Assembly (NCBI GenBank): GCA_037962975.1
Contig: CM075669.1
Span: forward strand, 106,594,501-106,658,500
DNA length: 64,000 nt
Direction of reading: 5' to 3'
From: Clitoria ternatea
Taxonomy: Eukaryota > Streptophyta > Magnoliopsida > Fabales > Fabaceae
Positions within the stretch are counted from its first letter, which is position 1; each line of letters begins with the position of its first letter. The notes under the pieces were generated by a model. That model was not told the origin of the DNA and did no database searches. It worked only from the letters and a program-made list of their open reading frames with translations. Made by a program: the position numbers and the translations under genes. Of this stretch, positions 48,647-60,145 are shown one piece after another.

Positions 48647-48680
48647 ATTTCGGGATGAAATTCCTAAAAGGGGAGGAGAA

Positions 48681-51600
48681 TGTAACATCCCTATTTTTAG
48701 TAGCAGTCTTATTTGGTAAAAATTGAAGTTTAGAAGGTCTGTAAGTGGTAATAAGTGAATATACACCCCGTTGATAGTCTGTGGTATCTCAGAAATGTTA
48801 TTTTTGTACATAATAATGGAATTTATATGGACCATTAGTGAAATTATGCAAATTCCGAGTGAAATAGGCTCTGATCCGAGTGACAGAGTGAAATTCTGAG
48901 TGAAGGATTAGAGATTCCGAGTGAAGGATGAAATTCCGAGTGTAAGGTTATGTTATCCGAGTAATATATGACCAAGAAGGTTACTACCGAGTGGATTCTT
49001 GATCACAGAGACAGCTGGAGTGAAGTGGGTTCAAGAAAACCACTTCTAGGTGAAAATTCTGAGTCAAAACACCCTTGATTCATTGTTTCTGAGTCAAACC
49101 TTGCTGAGTACTTCCATTTCCGAGCAAAACCTCTCTGAAATATGGAATTCCGAGTGGAATATAGGAATGAGAACCCAATCCGAGTGGAATATATAAGGTT
49201 TAGAGCCATTATTGAGTGAGGCTATGTTTATGATTCTTTTTCCGAGTGATAAAGACCTTAAAGGATTCCGATCGAAACACATTTTGAGGAAGGATAGTGT
49301 ATGTGTACCTAAAAGATGAGTATCCGAGTGAAAAATGAGTGAGGAAGGACTTAAATGCTCCTGAAAGGTAAAATCCGAGTGAACCTCTTCTGAGGGAAGA
49401 GTTGTTATAATGGTTTGGATTGGAAATATATTCTAAGTGTATGATATATATATATATATATAAACCGAGTGAATGAATACATGTAAGTGTTTTATGTTGA
49501 TTTGATGCTTCTTACCGACTGGAACATGTTATAGAAGTATTTGGGGAAGATTCCGAATGGTTTCGTAAGAGTATGATTAGTAAACCGAGTGGCAAAAAGT
49601 GGAAGGAGCCATTCCGAGAGAGATATAGAGAGGATGAACCAATTCCGAGTAAGACTTGTATGTGTAAGTCTTTTCCGAGAAGTGAGGGCCTTAATATGTT
49701 CTGATTGGAATTGTAGTTGAAGAATTTGGTTAAAACCGAGAGAGAAATATGAGTAAACCGAGTGAGTAAAGTTTGGGTATTTCTGAGTGGTAAATCCGAT
49801 CGATTCCTTTCTAAGATATGAATTGTTATTGGAATATATTCTAAGTGATTAGAGTTTGAATAATTCTGAGTGATTGACTAATTAGGAGAGAGAGTCGGGT
49901 TCTAGAAGAAACACTTCCGAGTGAGAAATGTAAGTCTAGGCCGAGTGATAAATGTGAAGTACGTTCCCGATTGTGTTGAAGTTAAATACACCGAGTGGTA
50001 TGGAAAGTAGTATTCCGAGTAAGAGGATGACTTTTACCGAGTGGAACAGTGTATGTAGAGATTTGGATTTGGAATAAAAACTTCGAGTAGAAGAAAGATA
50101 GGAAAAGAATGCGAGGGAGTCGATTTTTGAAGGACATTATCGAGTGATAAAGGACTAGGCTTGGAATTATTTAACCGAGTAAGAACCATCAGAAATGACC
50201 CGGATTTGGGATATAATACCGAGTGAAAGGCCAAGCAAATTAGGAGTCGGTGTGGGGGTGAATTACCGAGTGAATATGGGAAAGATGAGTCGGTTTCATG
50301 GGAATGCCGAGTGAGGATTGGCTGATTCGCTCAAGCGAGCAAGCCACGCTCAAGCGAGCCTTGCAATTATTGACTCGGAAGTAGGAATTCCAGTCGGAAT
50401 AGTTGTTAACCGAGTGTAATTTCACTCGGTATTCACTGACAGAAGTGCGTATTGACTTCAATTTTGTCTTTTCATAATTATTTAAATTCAATCGTGCGCA
50501 TTATGGATAGTGGACGACCAGAAATGGGCACTGACTCAGCATATCACTTTATTTAATCTCCACTGACCCTTCCATTATCGCTCCACTAACAACCACTCAG
50601 AAAAGCTGTCCCCCACTTGTTTTTCCACTCACTTTCTCCCTATTTAAACCAATGCCAGGACCCTTAAGAAACCACACACACGACACAAACATCCTTCATC
50701 ATTTTCCTTCCCAACAAGCTTCTTTCTCTCTTTTCCCTTCTGTTTCACTCAGAACTGGTGCAGGACAGTGAAGGGGACTCTTTCTTTTCCATCCAGGAGC
50801 TTCATAAAGGTAAGGGGGTATATTCTTGGGTGCCTTGTGGGAAAACTGAGTGGAGGACAGATTCAGTGTGTATGAATTAAATGCTTTAAATTGTTATCTA
50901 TATATGCATGTATATATATATATATATATCTGTTACTGAGTGTATATAATCAGTGATGAATTGTGAAATGATATGTACTTATTGGACTGAAAATACTAAG
51001 AATCATGGGTACCGTGTGATTTCCAGTGAAAATTATGAATAGAAGATGAATTTAATGATAACAGGTTCTGTTTTATGTTATTCCGACCGGTTTTACACCT
51101 ATAACAACTCGGTTTTGCTTAGTTTCAATCGGATTCAACCTTAATTGAATGTATTTCAGTTTGATAGAACAATTTTTCACTCGGTAAACAACCTAATTTC
51201 ACTCAGAGAACTTTTTCTAGTTTATTTCCACTCGGACAGCATCTTCTCAGTTGATTTCACTCGGAAAACATCATATTGCCCTCGGAAAACATTCTATTTC
51301 TCTCGAACAGCATCTCCCAAGTCTTATTTTACTCGGAAATCTCTTTCTTAAATTATTTCACTCGGAACTTGTCTCAATTTCACTCAGAAAATACATTTAT
51401 CTTTTACTCAGAACCCTTTTTCAGTAAATTCACTCGGAAAACGCTCTATTGCTCTCGGACAGTAGCTTCCCAGTCTTATTTCACTCGGCAAACACTTTAT
51501 TTTACTCAGCAAGCAGTTATTTTACTCGGATTTGTTTTATTGCATTCAGACAGAACTCTTTTCATACTTGATTTCACTCAGAAACTCATTTTCACTCAGA

Positions 51601-53729
51601 AATTAAGTAGCTTCACTCATGAAAACCTTTTCCAGTAATTTTAACTCGGAAAACAACCTTATTTCACTTAGAGAATATTTCCTAATTTATTTTTTACTCG
51701 GACAACATCTTTCCAGTTGATTTCACTCGGAAAACACCTTATTTCACTCAGAAATCATTTTATTCTCACTCAAAAAACCCGTTGAGTGATTTTACTCGGA
51801 AAATAATTCATTTTACTTAGCAAACAGTTATTTTCACTCGGAGAACTCCTTTTAATTTAATTTCACTCAGAATAAGTAGTTAATTTCACTCAGAAAACTT
51901 GTATCAACCTGATTCCACTCGGAATCAGGAATTATTTCACTCGGATTTACTTTACTCGAAGGTATTCTAGTCAGCAATGATTTTCACTCGGATTTGCAAA
52001 CAATGCTACTCAGGGAACCATTTTCCTACTGACTTCACACGGATTCCTGTTTTAATTCACTCAGAAATTTATTTCACTCAGAATTTAGGATATTTAATTA
52101 AGAAAAAATCATTTTGGTTTCTGTTTCACTCGGAATATATATTAAATTCATTTAAGAAAAACTCTGCCCAACTTTATTTCACTCGGATTCAAGCTATTCT
52201 AGTCGGAAAACAGCATTCCAGTTCATTTTCACTCGGACCTAAACTTATTTCAGTCGGAAAATAACTTACCAGTGTCATTTCACTCGGATTTTTATTCAGA
52301 ACGTTTGGAGAACCCTTCTAAGTATGATTCCACTCGGAATCATACATATTTCACTCGGATTTGCCCCTATTTCACTCGGAAAACTCTATTTTTAATGGTT
52401 TTCGCTTGGATTTTCATTTAGAAACTACTTCTTAATACTTTTTAAATTAATGAGAAGTTATAATTATTATTATTATCCTTATTCTATTATTATCCTAATT
52501 ATTATTAATCTAAATATTATTATTATCAGTAGTTTTCTTGTTATAAACCTTGTTAACATTTTAATTATGCGTAATTATATAAAGAATAAATTATTTTACT
52601 CCTTAAGGAAAATACTATATATAATAGATATACTTAGAATGTTTAAATAATTGATAGAATCCAAAGAACTTGGAAATGATATGATGAGACTGGAAATACA
52701 TAAGATACCCAAGGGATCAATTGATAAGATAAATGCATTTCGCATCATGAAAATATTTTTGAAGAAGAAAAACCTCTAGAGCATACACTTGGTACAGTGG
52801 AGGACACTCACGTTCGATCTCCATGAAGAATCTTGGGAGTACAACTGGAACGGCAACCCTATGGCATCAGAGTCGCGCCCTGATAGCCGGGTGAGACGAA
52901 TAATTCTGGTGTACTTTGACTAAATGACGGAGTGTAACTATGATCGTAGGGATCCAAGTCTCAAATATATATATATAAATTAATGATGAGAACCAATGAG
53001 TTCATTTGTACCAGAGCTTGGGCGGACCCTGATCGCTCTAGAGAATTGGAATGGTGATATTCCATAAAAGAAGAAATAATTTCTTGGGCCCACATGCATC
53101 ATGAGACTTAAATAAAGATAAATCATAATAAATTTGACTCATGCATTTCATGATCATATGCTTGAGTGTTATGATTGTGAATATGCTAATTGTACGATTT
53201 ATATGATAACAACATGCTTGATTGCTATGATTATGAATAGGCTAATTGTATAATTTATGTGATAATAACATGCTTGATTGATATAATTGTGAATGTATGA
53301 TCTATGTGACATTGTTTGTTAACTGGATTATGTCCGCATCGGATTAACCAATCAGGGTCTTGGGTTATACTCACCCTTACTGTTGACCATTTTTCAGAGG
53401 AATTAGAAACTCAAGAACCCGAGTGTGAAGATCAGCAATACGCTGAACCCATTGAGAACAGTCATTAAGGATAGAATATTTGTTATTAATAATCAGACAC
53501 CAGATGACTGTATAATATTTAAGGGTGCCCGCGTGCCCCATTCTATTAAGAGTACAATTACTTACAGTTTGTGAATGACTATGTGATAAATACATTATTG
53601 CTTCCACTGATCTGCCATTTATTATTTAAAAAAAAATATATATTCACTTTTTCTTAAAACTGTTAACACTCTCAGTTAAATAGGATGAACCTACAGAAGG
53701 ATTTGTCTTATCTAACCGAGGGTGTTACA
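48681..53729 (+). repeat. LARD LTR 2 (5049 bp)
   Basis: It is collinear with LTR1 at offset 6967. Its equal length hides two compensating changes in TA microsatellites (two bases shorter near 49445, two longer near 50910). It carries the same two-arm CCGAGTG/CACTCGG layout, with the inverted pair at 50412-50431. Confidence 0.95.
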
Positions 53730-53909
53730 AGGTGGTATCAGAGCATAGTCGATTCATTAAGCTTGGGGAGTGGACCATTAGGTTTCCACGTACTCTGATA
53801 GAAATATTAAACAGTCCATAAAACACCTAAGACTAGATTTCCTATGTGGAATACTCCACATAACATATACCCAGAACTTCTTTGTTGATATTCCATCAAC
53901 AATTTCCTA

Positions 53910-54083
53910 ATGACTCACCGAAACAATGATCACGAAATGGAAGAATTTCTTACTCAAATCGTGGAGATGATAGAACAACAAGAATTACCCCATATCTCTA
54001 CTAGGCAGAGCCAAGGACTAGCTAACTTTCAGCAGAACGATCTTACGAAATTCAAAGAAGGGTTACGACAGAAAATCCGTTAA
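53910..54083 (+). pseudogene. Gag N-terminal remnant, unit 2
   Basis: Same 57-codon peptide as in unit 1, ending in TAA. No catalytic domain follows. Confidence 0.6.
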
Positions 54084-55261
54084 GTATTATTAGACCATAA
54101 GAGTTAAAATAAGAACCGATTAGAAATCTGAGTCTAGGACCAAGTATCTCTGATTGAGATACCATTGGTCAGGGCTATTAAGGAAATTAGTGAAATTTTT
54201 GAAGTTAGTATTAAGCCCAAACTGAGATCCTGTTCGTTGTAAAACGGGAAACAAGATATGACCTATTTCCTTATTCTTTCTTCCTTTTATGTGCATACTA
54301 GGGCTTGGGATAGCTCGGAGCGTAAGGTAAAATTCTCTAATCTTTGTTTCTAGGTTTTGAATTTCTATGTGATTAAGGGAATGCCTTGTGAATGGGTTTT
54401 AGGAATAGAAACCATTTTCATGCAAAACCCAAAGGTAGAATACACTTATGTGTGTTTCAGGATGGATGTAAAGTGGTATACAAAAATTTCAAGATTTGAG
54501 ACAGAAGATGATGGTTGTTAATGGCGATTGTTTGATTCTAGTGGAACCCTAACTTAGGATTTAAGGGAAGTAAATAATAATGTCATGAGAGATGATTTTT
54601 AGCAAAAACCCACGATAATGTGTATGTAGGTGTTGTTAATGGAAATTGGTGATTATTAGAAATGATCATTGAATTTTGATGAAAAACCCTAAGTGTAGTG
54701 ATTTGAGGATTTTAACTAAGTTGATGATCTTGATGGCTTTAAACACTCTAGAATGATTACATATAAGGAAATGAATATCTGAGGCATTAGGTGTTGATTA
54801 TTGAGGATTGGTAAAGGAGTATACATAAGTAAGTATGTAATTGAAGTAATTAATTTAGACTATTGATGTTATGATAGTAGATTAAGAAAACAATTGATAG
54901 TGGATTAAGATATTTGAAATGATAAATAGGCATGTCATTTTGAAATAAGATGAATTGGTGATGATCTTAGATGAAACCAAGAGACTTATAATGAGTTTGA
55001 CTAAATTTTAGTCATGATTAAATGATTCATGTGATGATTTGGAAGTCTTAAGGCTAAGGAATCATAGTATTGTTATTGTTAGGTGTGGTTAGCATTTTAA
55101 GATTTCAAGAATCTTGGTTTTGGGAGAAGAATTCCCGAAGTCTAATAAAAACATGTAAATTGGATTTAGACAAGTCTAGGACTTGACAACGAGTTATGAG
55201 GGAATAATGCCTTATAATGGTATATTAGTAGCAAGTATTTCTCAAGTTACCCCTACCATTG

Positions 55262-55613
55262 GAATAGAAAGAGCTATAAAGACCAAGAAGTTAAGTCTCA
55301 GATACATAGAACCTATCAAATTCTGCAAAAGATAGGAACCAATGTGTGACGTATAGCCATTCCATACCTTCATGATGTCCACACATATGTACTAGGCCCT
55401 GATCATGTTCAGAGTCCCGATCAATTTGTTCTGAAAAGAAAACCTTACCTTTGAAGCATCACCGATTAAGATTGTTAATTGATGTCGAAAATAGTTAAGA
55501 GGAAAGGAAATCTCTTTGGTCAAAGTAATTGGAGTCAGTTGAATGATAGAGACGCTACTTGGAAAGTTAAGGAAAAGATTAGAGGATTGTACTCTCAATT
55601 ATTCCAACCATGA
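55262..55613 (+). pseudogene. Integrase C-terminal remnant, unit 2
   Basis: Counterpart of 48295-48646, with the same blocks and breaks and three or four substitutions. Confidence 0.75.
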
Positions 55614-55647
55614 ATTTTGGGATGAAATTCCTAAAAGGGGAGGAGAA

Positions 55648-55959
55648 TGTAACATCCCTGTTTTTAGTAGCAGTCTTATTTGGTAAAAATTGAAGTTTAG
55701 AAGGTCTGTAAGTGGTAATAAGTGAATATACACCCCGTTGATAGTCTGTGGTATCTCAGAAATGTTATTTTTGTACATAATAATGGAATTTATATGGACC
55801 ATTAGTGAAATTATGCAAATTCCGAGTGAAATAGGCTCTGATCCGAGTGACAGAGTGAAATTCCGAGTGAAGGATTAGAGATTCCGAGTGAAGGATGAAA
55901 TTCCGAGTGTAAGGATTAACCTACAGAAGGATTTGTCTTATCTAACCGAGGGTGTTACA
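55648..55959 (+). repeat. LARD LTR 3 with 4.7-kb internal deletion
   Basis: It keeps the first 267 bp and last 45 bp of the LTR (312 of 5049 bp). At the join both parents contain AGG (GTGTAAGG on the left, AATAGGAT on the right), so a short microhomology marks the deletion. The retained end GGGTGTTACA is followed by the ATACC duplication. Confidence 0.92.
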
Positions 55960-55964
55960 ATACC
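55960..55964. repeat. Target-site duplication, right copy
   Basis: ATACC after LTR3, identical to 41709-41713. Confidence 0.9.
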
Positions 55965-56289
55965 TTATTAGGAATTGCCAACCCTATTGTTGATATGTCA
56001 TATGTTATCACATTAGCGACAAGCTTTTTCTGCTGCTAATGTATGTTTAATTTACTTTTGTTATTTTATCCTATTTTTTAAGACTTATTAATAGAACTTA
56101 AACTCATTAAAGCGCCTGATAGACAATAATTATAATTATTTAACTACTTCAATCATTCAATATTTGTGAATCAAATTAACCATTTCTTAACACATAATGA
56201 TCAAATTAATAATTAAATTAATCAAACTTACAACATAAATAATGTCTAACATATACAATGTGCAAAAACAAAATACAATGTCAGGAAAA

Positions 56290-56800
56290 AGGGAGGCGGT
56301 AAAGGAGGAGGGGGAAAGTAAGGTTGTTGTCAGTCCTGCTCTTATTGTTGAGAAAACGTATATGACTAGTGTGGAGTGCTCTACACCTAAAGCTCAATCC
56401 TTTTCTTAGCCTTTTGGAGAAATGTAATCCTGGTGGCCTTCTTAACTAGCTCTTTGCTCAGGTATGAAATAACCTGAAGATACCAATGTTGAAGTAGAGG
56501 AGCCAGAGTGTTAGGTAAATAAGGTGAACTCCTTGGTAAGGTGTCCAAGGCCAAACATATTCCCTTTATTGTTCTTACCTCTAATAACCTCTATATAAAG
56601 AATGTTGTCTTCAACAAAAGGAAAGGTGGCTCCTTGTCCACCTCATCCTCTGTCTGTGTAGTGAGCTCTACCTCATACTCAACCATCTTTGCCTGTTAGG
56701 TCTCCTAAACAATTGAAAATAGTAAATGCTTCAGATAAACATTATTAAAATGTTTAATTCAAGTTAATAAGAAAAATCAAGTAACTTAGAATTTAACTTA
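56290..56800 (-). pseudogene. TnpA-like gene, 3' exons
   Basis: On the minus strand, broken frames give an acidic segment, a NILYIEVIRGKNNKGNMFGL block like the GGK..GR.YGLG end of plant En/Spm TnpA-like proteins, and a low-conservation tail. Stops are frequent. Assignment rests mainly on the adjacent exon. Confidence 0.45.
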
Positions 56801-56981
56801 CAATAATAGCATGCATTTTCTCATTCACCAACTAGATAGCCTTGTTTTTATTTATGTTATGCATTATATCATAGGTTATAGGGGAGGTCTATTTGTCGAG
56901 CTTACAAAACATAAAAGATTCTTTATTAACAGTTCATTGAAGTTACTAATGACTAACAATTTAAAACAAAATTACAGAAGA

Positions 56982-57264
56982 CTTACCATTTTATCTCTAT
57001 GTGAAACTACAAAGATAGACTCTCTAGTGTAGATAGAGACATCAACATCAATCATTATGTTGGCCCTGTTCCCCTTGCTCTTCTTCAAGAATATTTCATC
57101 AACCTATTTCTTCTGCACCCCTTCTAGATAGCTTTACCAATCCACTTGAGCTTCTTCTCGCCTTTATGAATCTTATACATGTGACTCTTTAACAGGTTAG
57201 AGACTTTGTGGTCGTACACCTTCCTTAACTAATCTGTGTGCTTCAGCAACCACCTATACTTCCC
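56982..57264 (-). pseudogene. TnpA-like plant transposase exon (Ptta/En/Spm type)
   Basis: The exon begins after a TTTTAG acceptor and encodes GKYRWLLKHTD, LRKVYDHKVSNLLKSHMYKI, HKGEKKLKWIGKAI and then, after a frameshift, VDEIFLKKSKGNRANIMIDV and DVSIYTRESI, ending at a GTAAGT donor. This is the conserved run of Ptta/En/Spm proteins (R....LL...Y..RK.GKKP.WI followed by KK..NK.NRA....HT.GS). It carries three in-frame stops. Confidence 0.7.
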
Positions 57265-57770
57265 CTAAAACATTAAGAGACATTATATAACTTATTAACA
57301 TTATATAACCATAAATTTAATGAACATTAATAGAACATGAAACTTACTATAAATGTATTAAACTAGTTACTTCTGACATCATTAATGGAATCCTAGTATG
57401 TGATCCATAGACCATCAAACTTTCCTTTCAAGATCTTACTAGTCTTGCATGACAAGCAATTACCATTAATTAAGTTGTTATAACAAATTTATTTAATTAA
57501 AATAAATCAAAACAAAGTAACAAAAGTTAATTAGAGTTATAGAGTAAACAAACTTAGACAAGTCAGTCCTCTAAGGGTCATATCATAGTTAGATATGGAG
57601 ATACGGATGTGGGAGTGACGAGTCATCATCCATACATCAAAATGAGCAATAGGCTATTTTACCACCAACCCAATGGTGGGTAAACAAACCCCATTGCCTA
57701 TCTTCCTTCTATGACCACGACCATCACCAAGACGACCATATTGTGTATCATGTATAGTCATCTATTGATA
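57265..57770 (-). pseudogene. TnpA-like gene, 5' part, very decayed
   Basis: Minus-strand reading gives scattered blocks (for example IGNGVCLPTIGLVVK and HSHIRISISNYDMTLRGLTC) and one stretch of AT-rich intron-like DNA. I place it in the same gene by position only. Confidence 0.35.
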
Positions 57771-57787
57771 CAATAAAGTACAAACAA

Positions 57788-59032
57788 TGATTCTGATGGT
57801 TTAGAGTCAGACTTAGAAGGGGGTTGAATAAGTCTCAGACTCTTTTTGAAAAAATTTCAAACCAAAAACAAATATAAAAAATCAAATGGTAAAGAAAGGG
57901 ATAGAGTAAACACACAGAGTTTATACTAGTTCACTTCCAACACAGAAGCTACGTCCAGTCCCTTCCAACTTGAAGGATTTCCACTATTGTAAAATCTCCT
58001 TTACAATATCAGTACTAGACTCATGCTCCAAGTATTCTTTCAACAAGCCACTCCTGGCTCTACCCAAGTATTCTTTCGAAAGCCTCTTCAGGCCAAAGTA
58101 TTTCCCAATACATAAACTAGTCCTGGTAACTCACCAGACTTAAGCAAACAGTAAGAATGAAAATGTTCTAGGAACTTAGTGTACAAGAATGATAGGCAAA
58201 TTTTGAGATCAAACACTAAGTATCTTTGACACAAGACCTGAGTCTGTTGGGAGCAGAGTTACTGAGTAGTGAGGGTCTATGTCTTTTTACAAGAAATTAA
58301 ACTAAGATTGAATGATGACTTGATGAGCTTTCTTTTTAGATGTTTCTCTTTGTCTTGAATGTTTAAACTTTCTCGGTATTTATAGTGACTTGAAAGATAT
58401 AACTGTTATCACTTCTTGAATGAAGATATAGATGTTGGAAATCCTTTGAAGCTGTTTTGCCATAGGCTTCTTGAGATGATTTCTGGGTTAAGAGAGGTCT
58501 GAATCATATTTCAGAATTTTCATGAGAATAGTTTCTCATCCATTTCCATGCACAAATCCTTTTGTGAACTTATTCTTGATTAACCGAGAAGTTGCTATCA
58601 GAGATGTCCTAATGAGTTTTTTGACTTAGGATCAGAGTTTGTAGAGGTAGGTACACTGACAGCTGCTGCTCAAGTTGATCTTGTTCTTTTTGTTCTTTGA
58701 TGATAAGCACAAAAATATGGTATGATCATTTTTCCTGAAGCATCACCAAAATCAAACGTTGACGAGGATTTCTTTATTCAAGATGTTTCTATCAGACTTT
58801 TTTTATTCTGCCAGACTTTTAGAACATACGCTCCCCCTATGTTTTTATAACTTGATCTTCATATCCTAGAAATACTTTTACACTTAAAAGAAAATGTTAT
58901 AAGCAATTCAAACTTTATTCTTTTAATGAAAATACTTGACGAGTGGTATAAACAAATTCAAGGATTATAAAGTCTGGGGTCTGGTCCAAAAGGACTTGAA
59001 ACTTATATTTTTTACTAGACTTTTTCTTAACA
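57788..59032 (-). repeat. Copia 3' LTR (about 1245 bp)
   Basis: The minus-strand start is TGTTAAGAAAAAGTC at 59032, right after the AATAGGGGAGAT tract (about 59033-59045). The other end is placed near 57788 at TGATTCTGATGG, which is tentative. GTGAACTAGTATAAA (minus strand, 57920-57934) is the likely promoter box. AAGTATTCTTTC phrases near 58035 and 58065 mark a short internal repeat. Confidence 0.75.
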
Positions 59033-60145
59033 ATCTCCCCTATTTGTTGATAACAAATGTCAAGTCTTTTCGTGGATAAAGTCTGAGATCAGAATATCAC
59101 AGAATTAACATTGAGATGATAAGTTAATAGGATAGGATCAGGATAAACTGATTTTTCATAGATCAAAATAGTGCATATAATATGTATTATTTCATGACAT
59201 TACATTGATCCTCAAAAGAAAAGACTTCTACACAACTCTACTTTTTGTAATCAACAAAGGAGTGACTATTAGTGAGACTAAAAAGCAAATCATGAGTAAT
59301 GCTTGAAGTGGAAAGAGGGAAAGCAGCAAAGAAAACAATAGTAAAGAAGCGAGTTTGAAAAATAAAGATATATGGAGAAGTAAAAGTGACCAGAGAAGGG
59401 CGATAAAGAAAAATAAGATTAGAGGATAAAGAAGAAAATGAGCAGGAAGGTTCTTCCTATAGATTCTAAAGGTAATGGCACCATAAGGCATCAGCGTGAG
59501 CTTCAGTAGGGTTAGGCGCGGTCTAGAGACTCTTGAGTGTTGCTTCAAGGAGACGCTTAGGCTGAAATGGACCCTTGTAGAGACGTTTAGGTTTAGGAGG
59601 CATGGGTTTCTTGAGTCATCCCAAAGAAATCCATTTCACTGGCAGAGAGGGACGGGGAACCATAAACAGAATCTTCTTCCAAGAAGTGGTGACTGGGCAG
59701 TTCTTGATGGAGACATCATCAAGAGTGATGAAGCCATGCTTAAGATCACGAGCGACAGAGGCTTATTCGGCTTAAGGCACATGGAACATCCCAGGTCATC
59801 ATTTGAGAACAAGCCTGGGAACCAAGGAGTCTTTCAATGGGAAGAAGAGGATACTATTTAGGAGCAAATAGTTGAATGTAAAGCTGGTAAGGATTAAAAG
59901 AAGGATTATTCATAATGGCTTGATTCTAAGGGCTATAATAACCAAGGTCAGAGGTGTCAAGCACCGGTTTGTAATCAAAATATTAGGGTAATGTGGGATA
60001 GTGTTTGAGAATAGGGGGAGGCGAGACTTATGTATAACAGTGGAGATGAGAGGACAAGGAACAATGGCAAAGGAAAAGGGTATGTGAGACAAAGTTGGAG
60101 GCAAAATGGCAAGAGGAATAGGTAGAGGAGAGGAGGGAGCAGAGT
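59033..60145 (-). other. Copia 3' internal region
   Basis: The polypurine tract abuts the LTR at 59033. Frames are broken. A 106-codon frame at 59548-59228 is strongly hydrophobic over about 65 residues (LILFFFIALLWSLLLLHISL and on) and could be a relic of a membrane segment or just T-rich DNA read in frame. I do not call it a gene. Confidence 0.5.

Larger units (their letters stand above)
46763..48680 (+). other. LARD internal region, unit 1
   Basis: It contains the PBS, a short gag-like ORF, about 1.2 kb without coding blocks, an integrase-tail relic and a polypurine tract (AAAAGGGGAGGAGAA up to 48680). It is collinear with 53730-55647. Confidence 0.9.
53730..55647 (+). other. LARD internal region, unit 2
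   Basis: PBS TGGTATCAGAGC at 53733-53744, gag remnant 53910-54083, integrase-tail relic 55262-55613, polypurine tract ending at 55647. It differs from unit 1 at about ten positions. Confidence 0.92.
41709..55964 (+). mobile_element. LARD-like tandem array: LTR-internal-LTR-internal-deleted LTR
   Basis: One insertion flanked by identical ATACC pentamers (41709-41713 and 55960-55964). It contains LTR1 41714-46762, internal 46763-48680, LTR2 48681-53729, internal 53730-55647, and a deleted LTR3 55648-55959. The repeat period is exactly 6967 bp. PBS and PPT are present in both units. Internal regions lack PR, RT and RNase H, so mobilisation would need proteins from another element, as for large retrotransposon derivatives. 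I count about 28 substitutions between LTR1 and LTR2 and about 10 between the two internal regions, near 0.5% in both cases. Confidence 0.93.
55965..57770 (-). mobile_element. Second CACTA relic, right part
   Basis: A TTAGCGACAAGC motif at about 56006 continues the subterminal repeats found at 41220-41708, showing that the LARD array inserted into this transposon. Minus-strand TnpA-like exons follow. Neither terminus is clear. AT-rich non-coding DNA lies at 56040-56290. Confidence 0.65.

Noticed and set aside
48425..48835. Minus-strand ORFs of 67-68 codons across the internal/LTR junction (also 55392-55802)
   Set aside because: They are antisense to the integrase-tail relic and the LTR start and span a retrotransposon junction.
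41709..55964. The 6967-bp duplication as an assembly error
   Set aside because: The copies differ at dozens of scattered sites, two microsatellites differ in opposite directions, and a single ATACC duplication flanks the whole array. A merged-haplotype error cannot be fully excluded without reads.
59496..59861. 121-codon plus-strand ORF
   Set aside because: Antisense to the Copia 3' region, no recognisable domain, composition as expected by chance.
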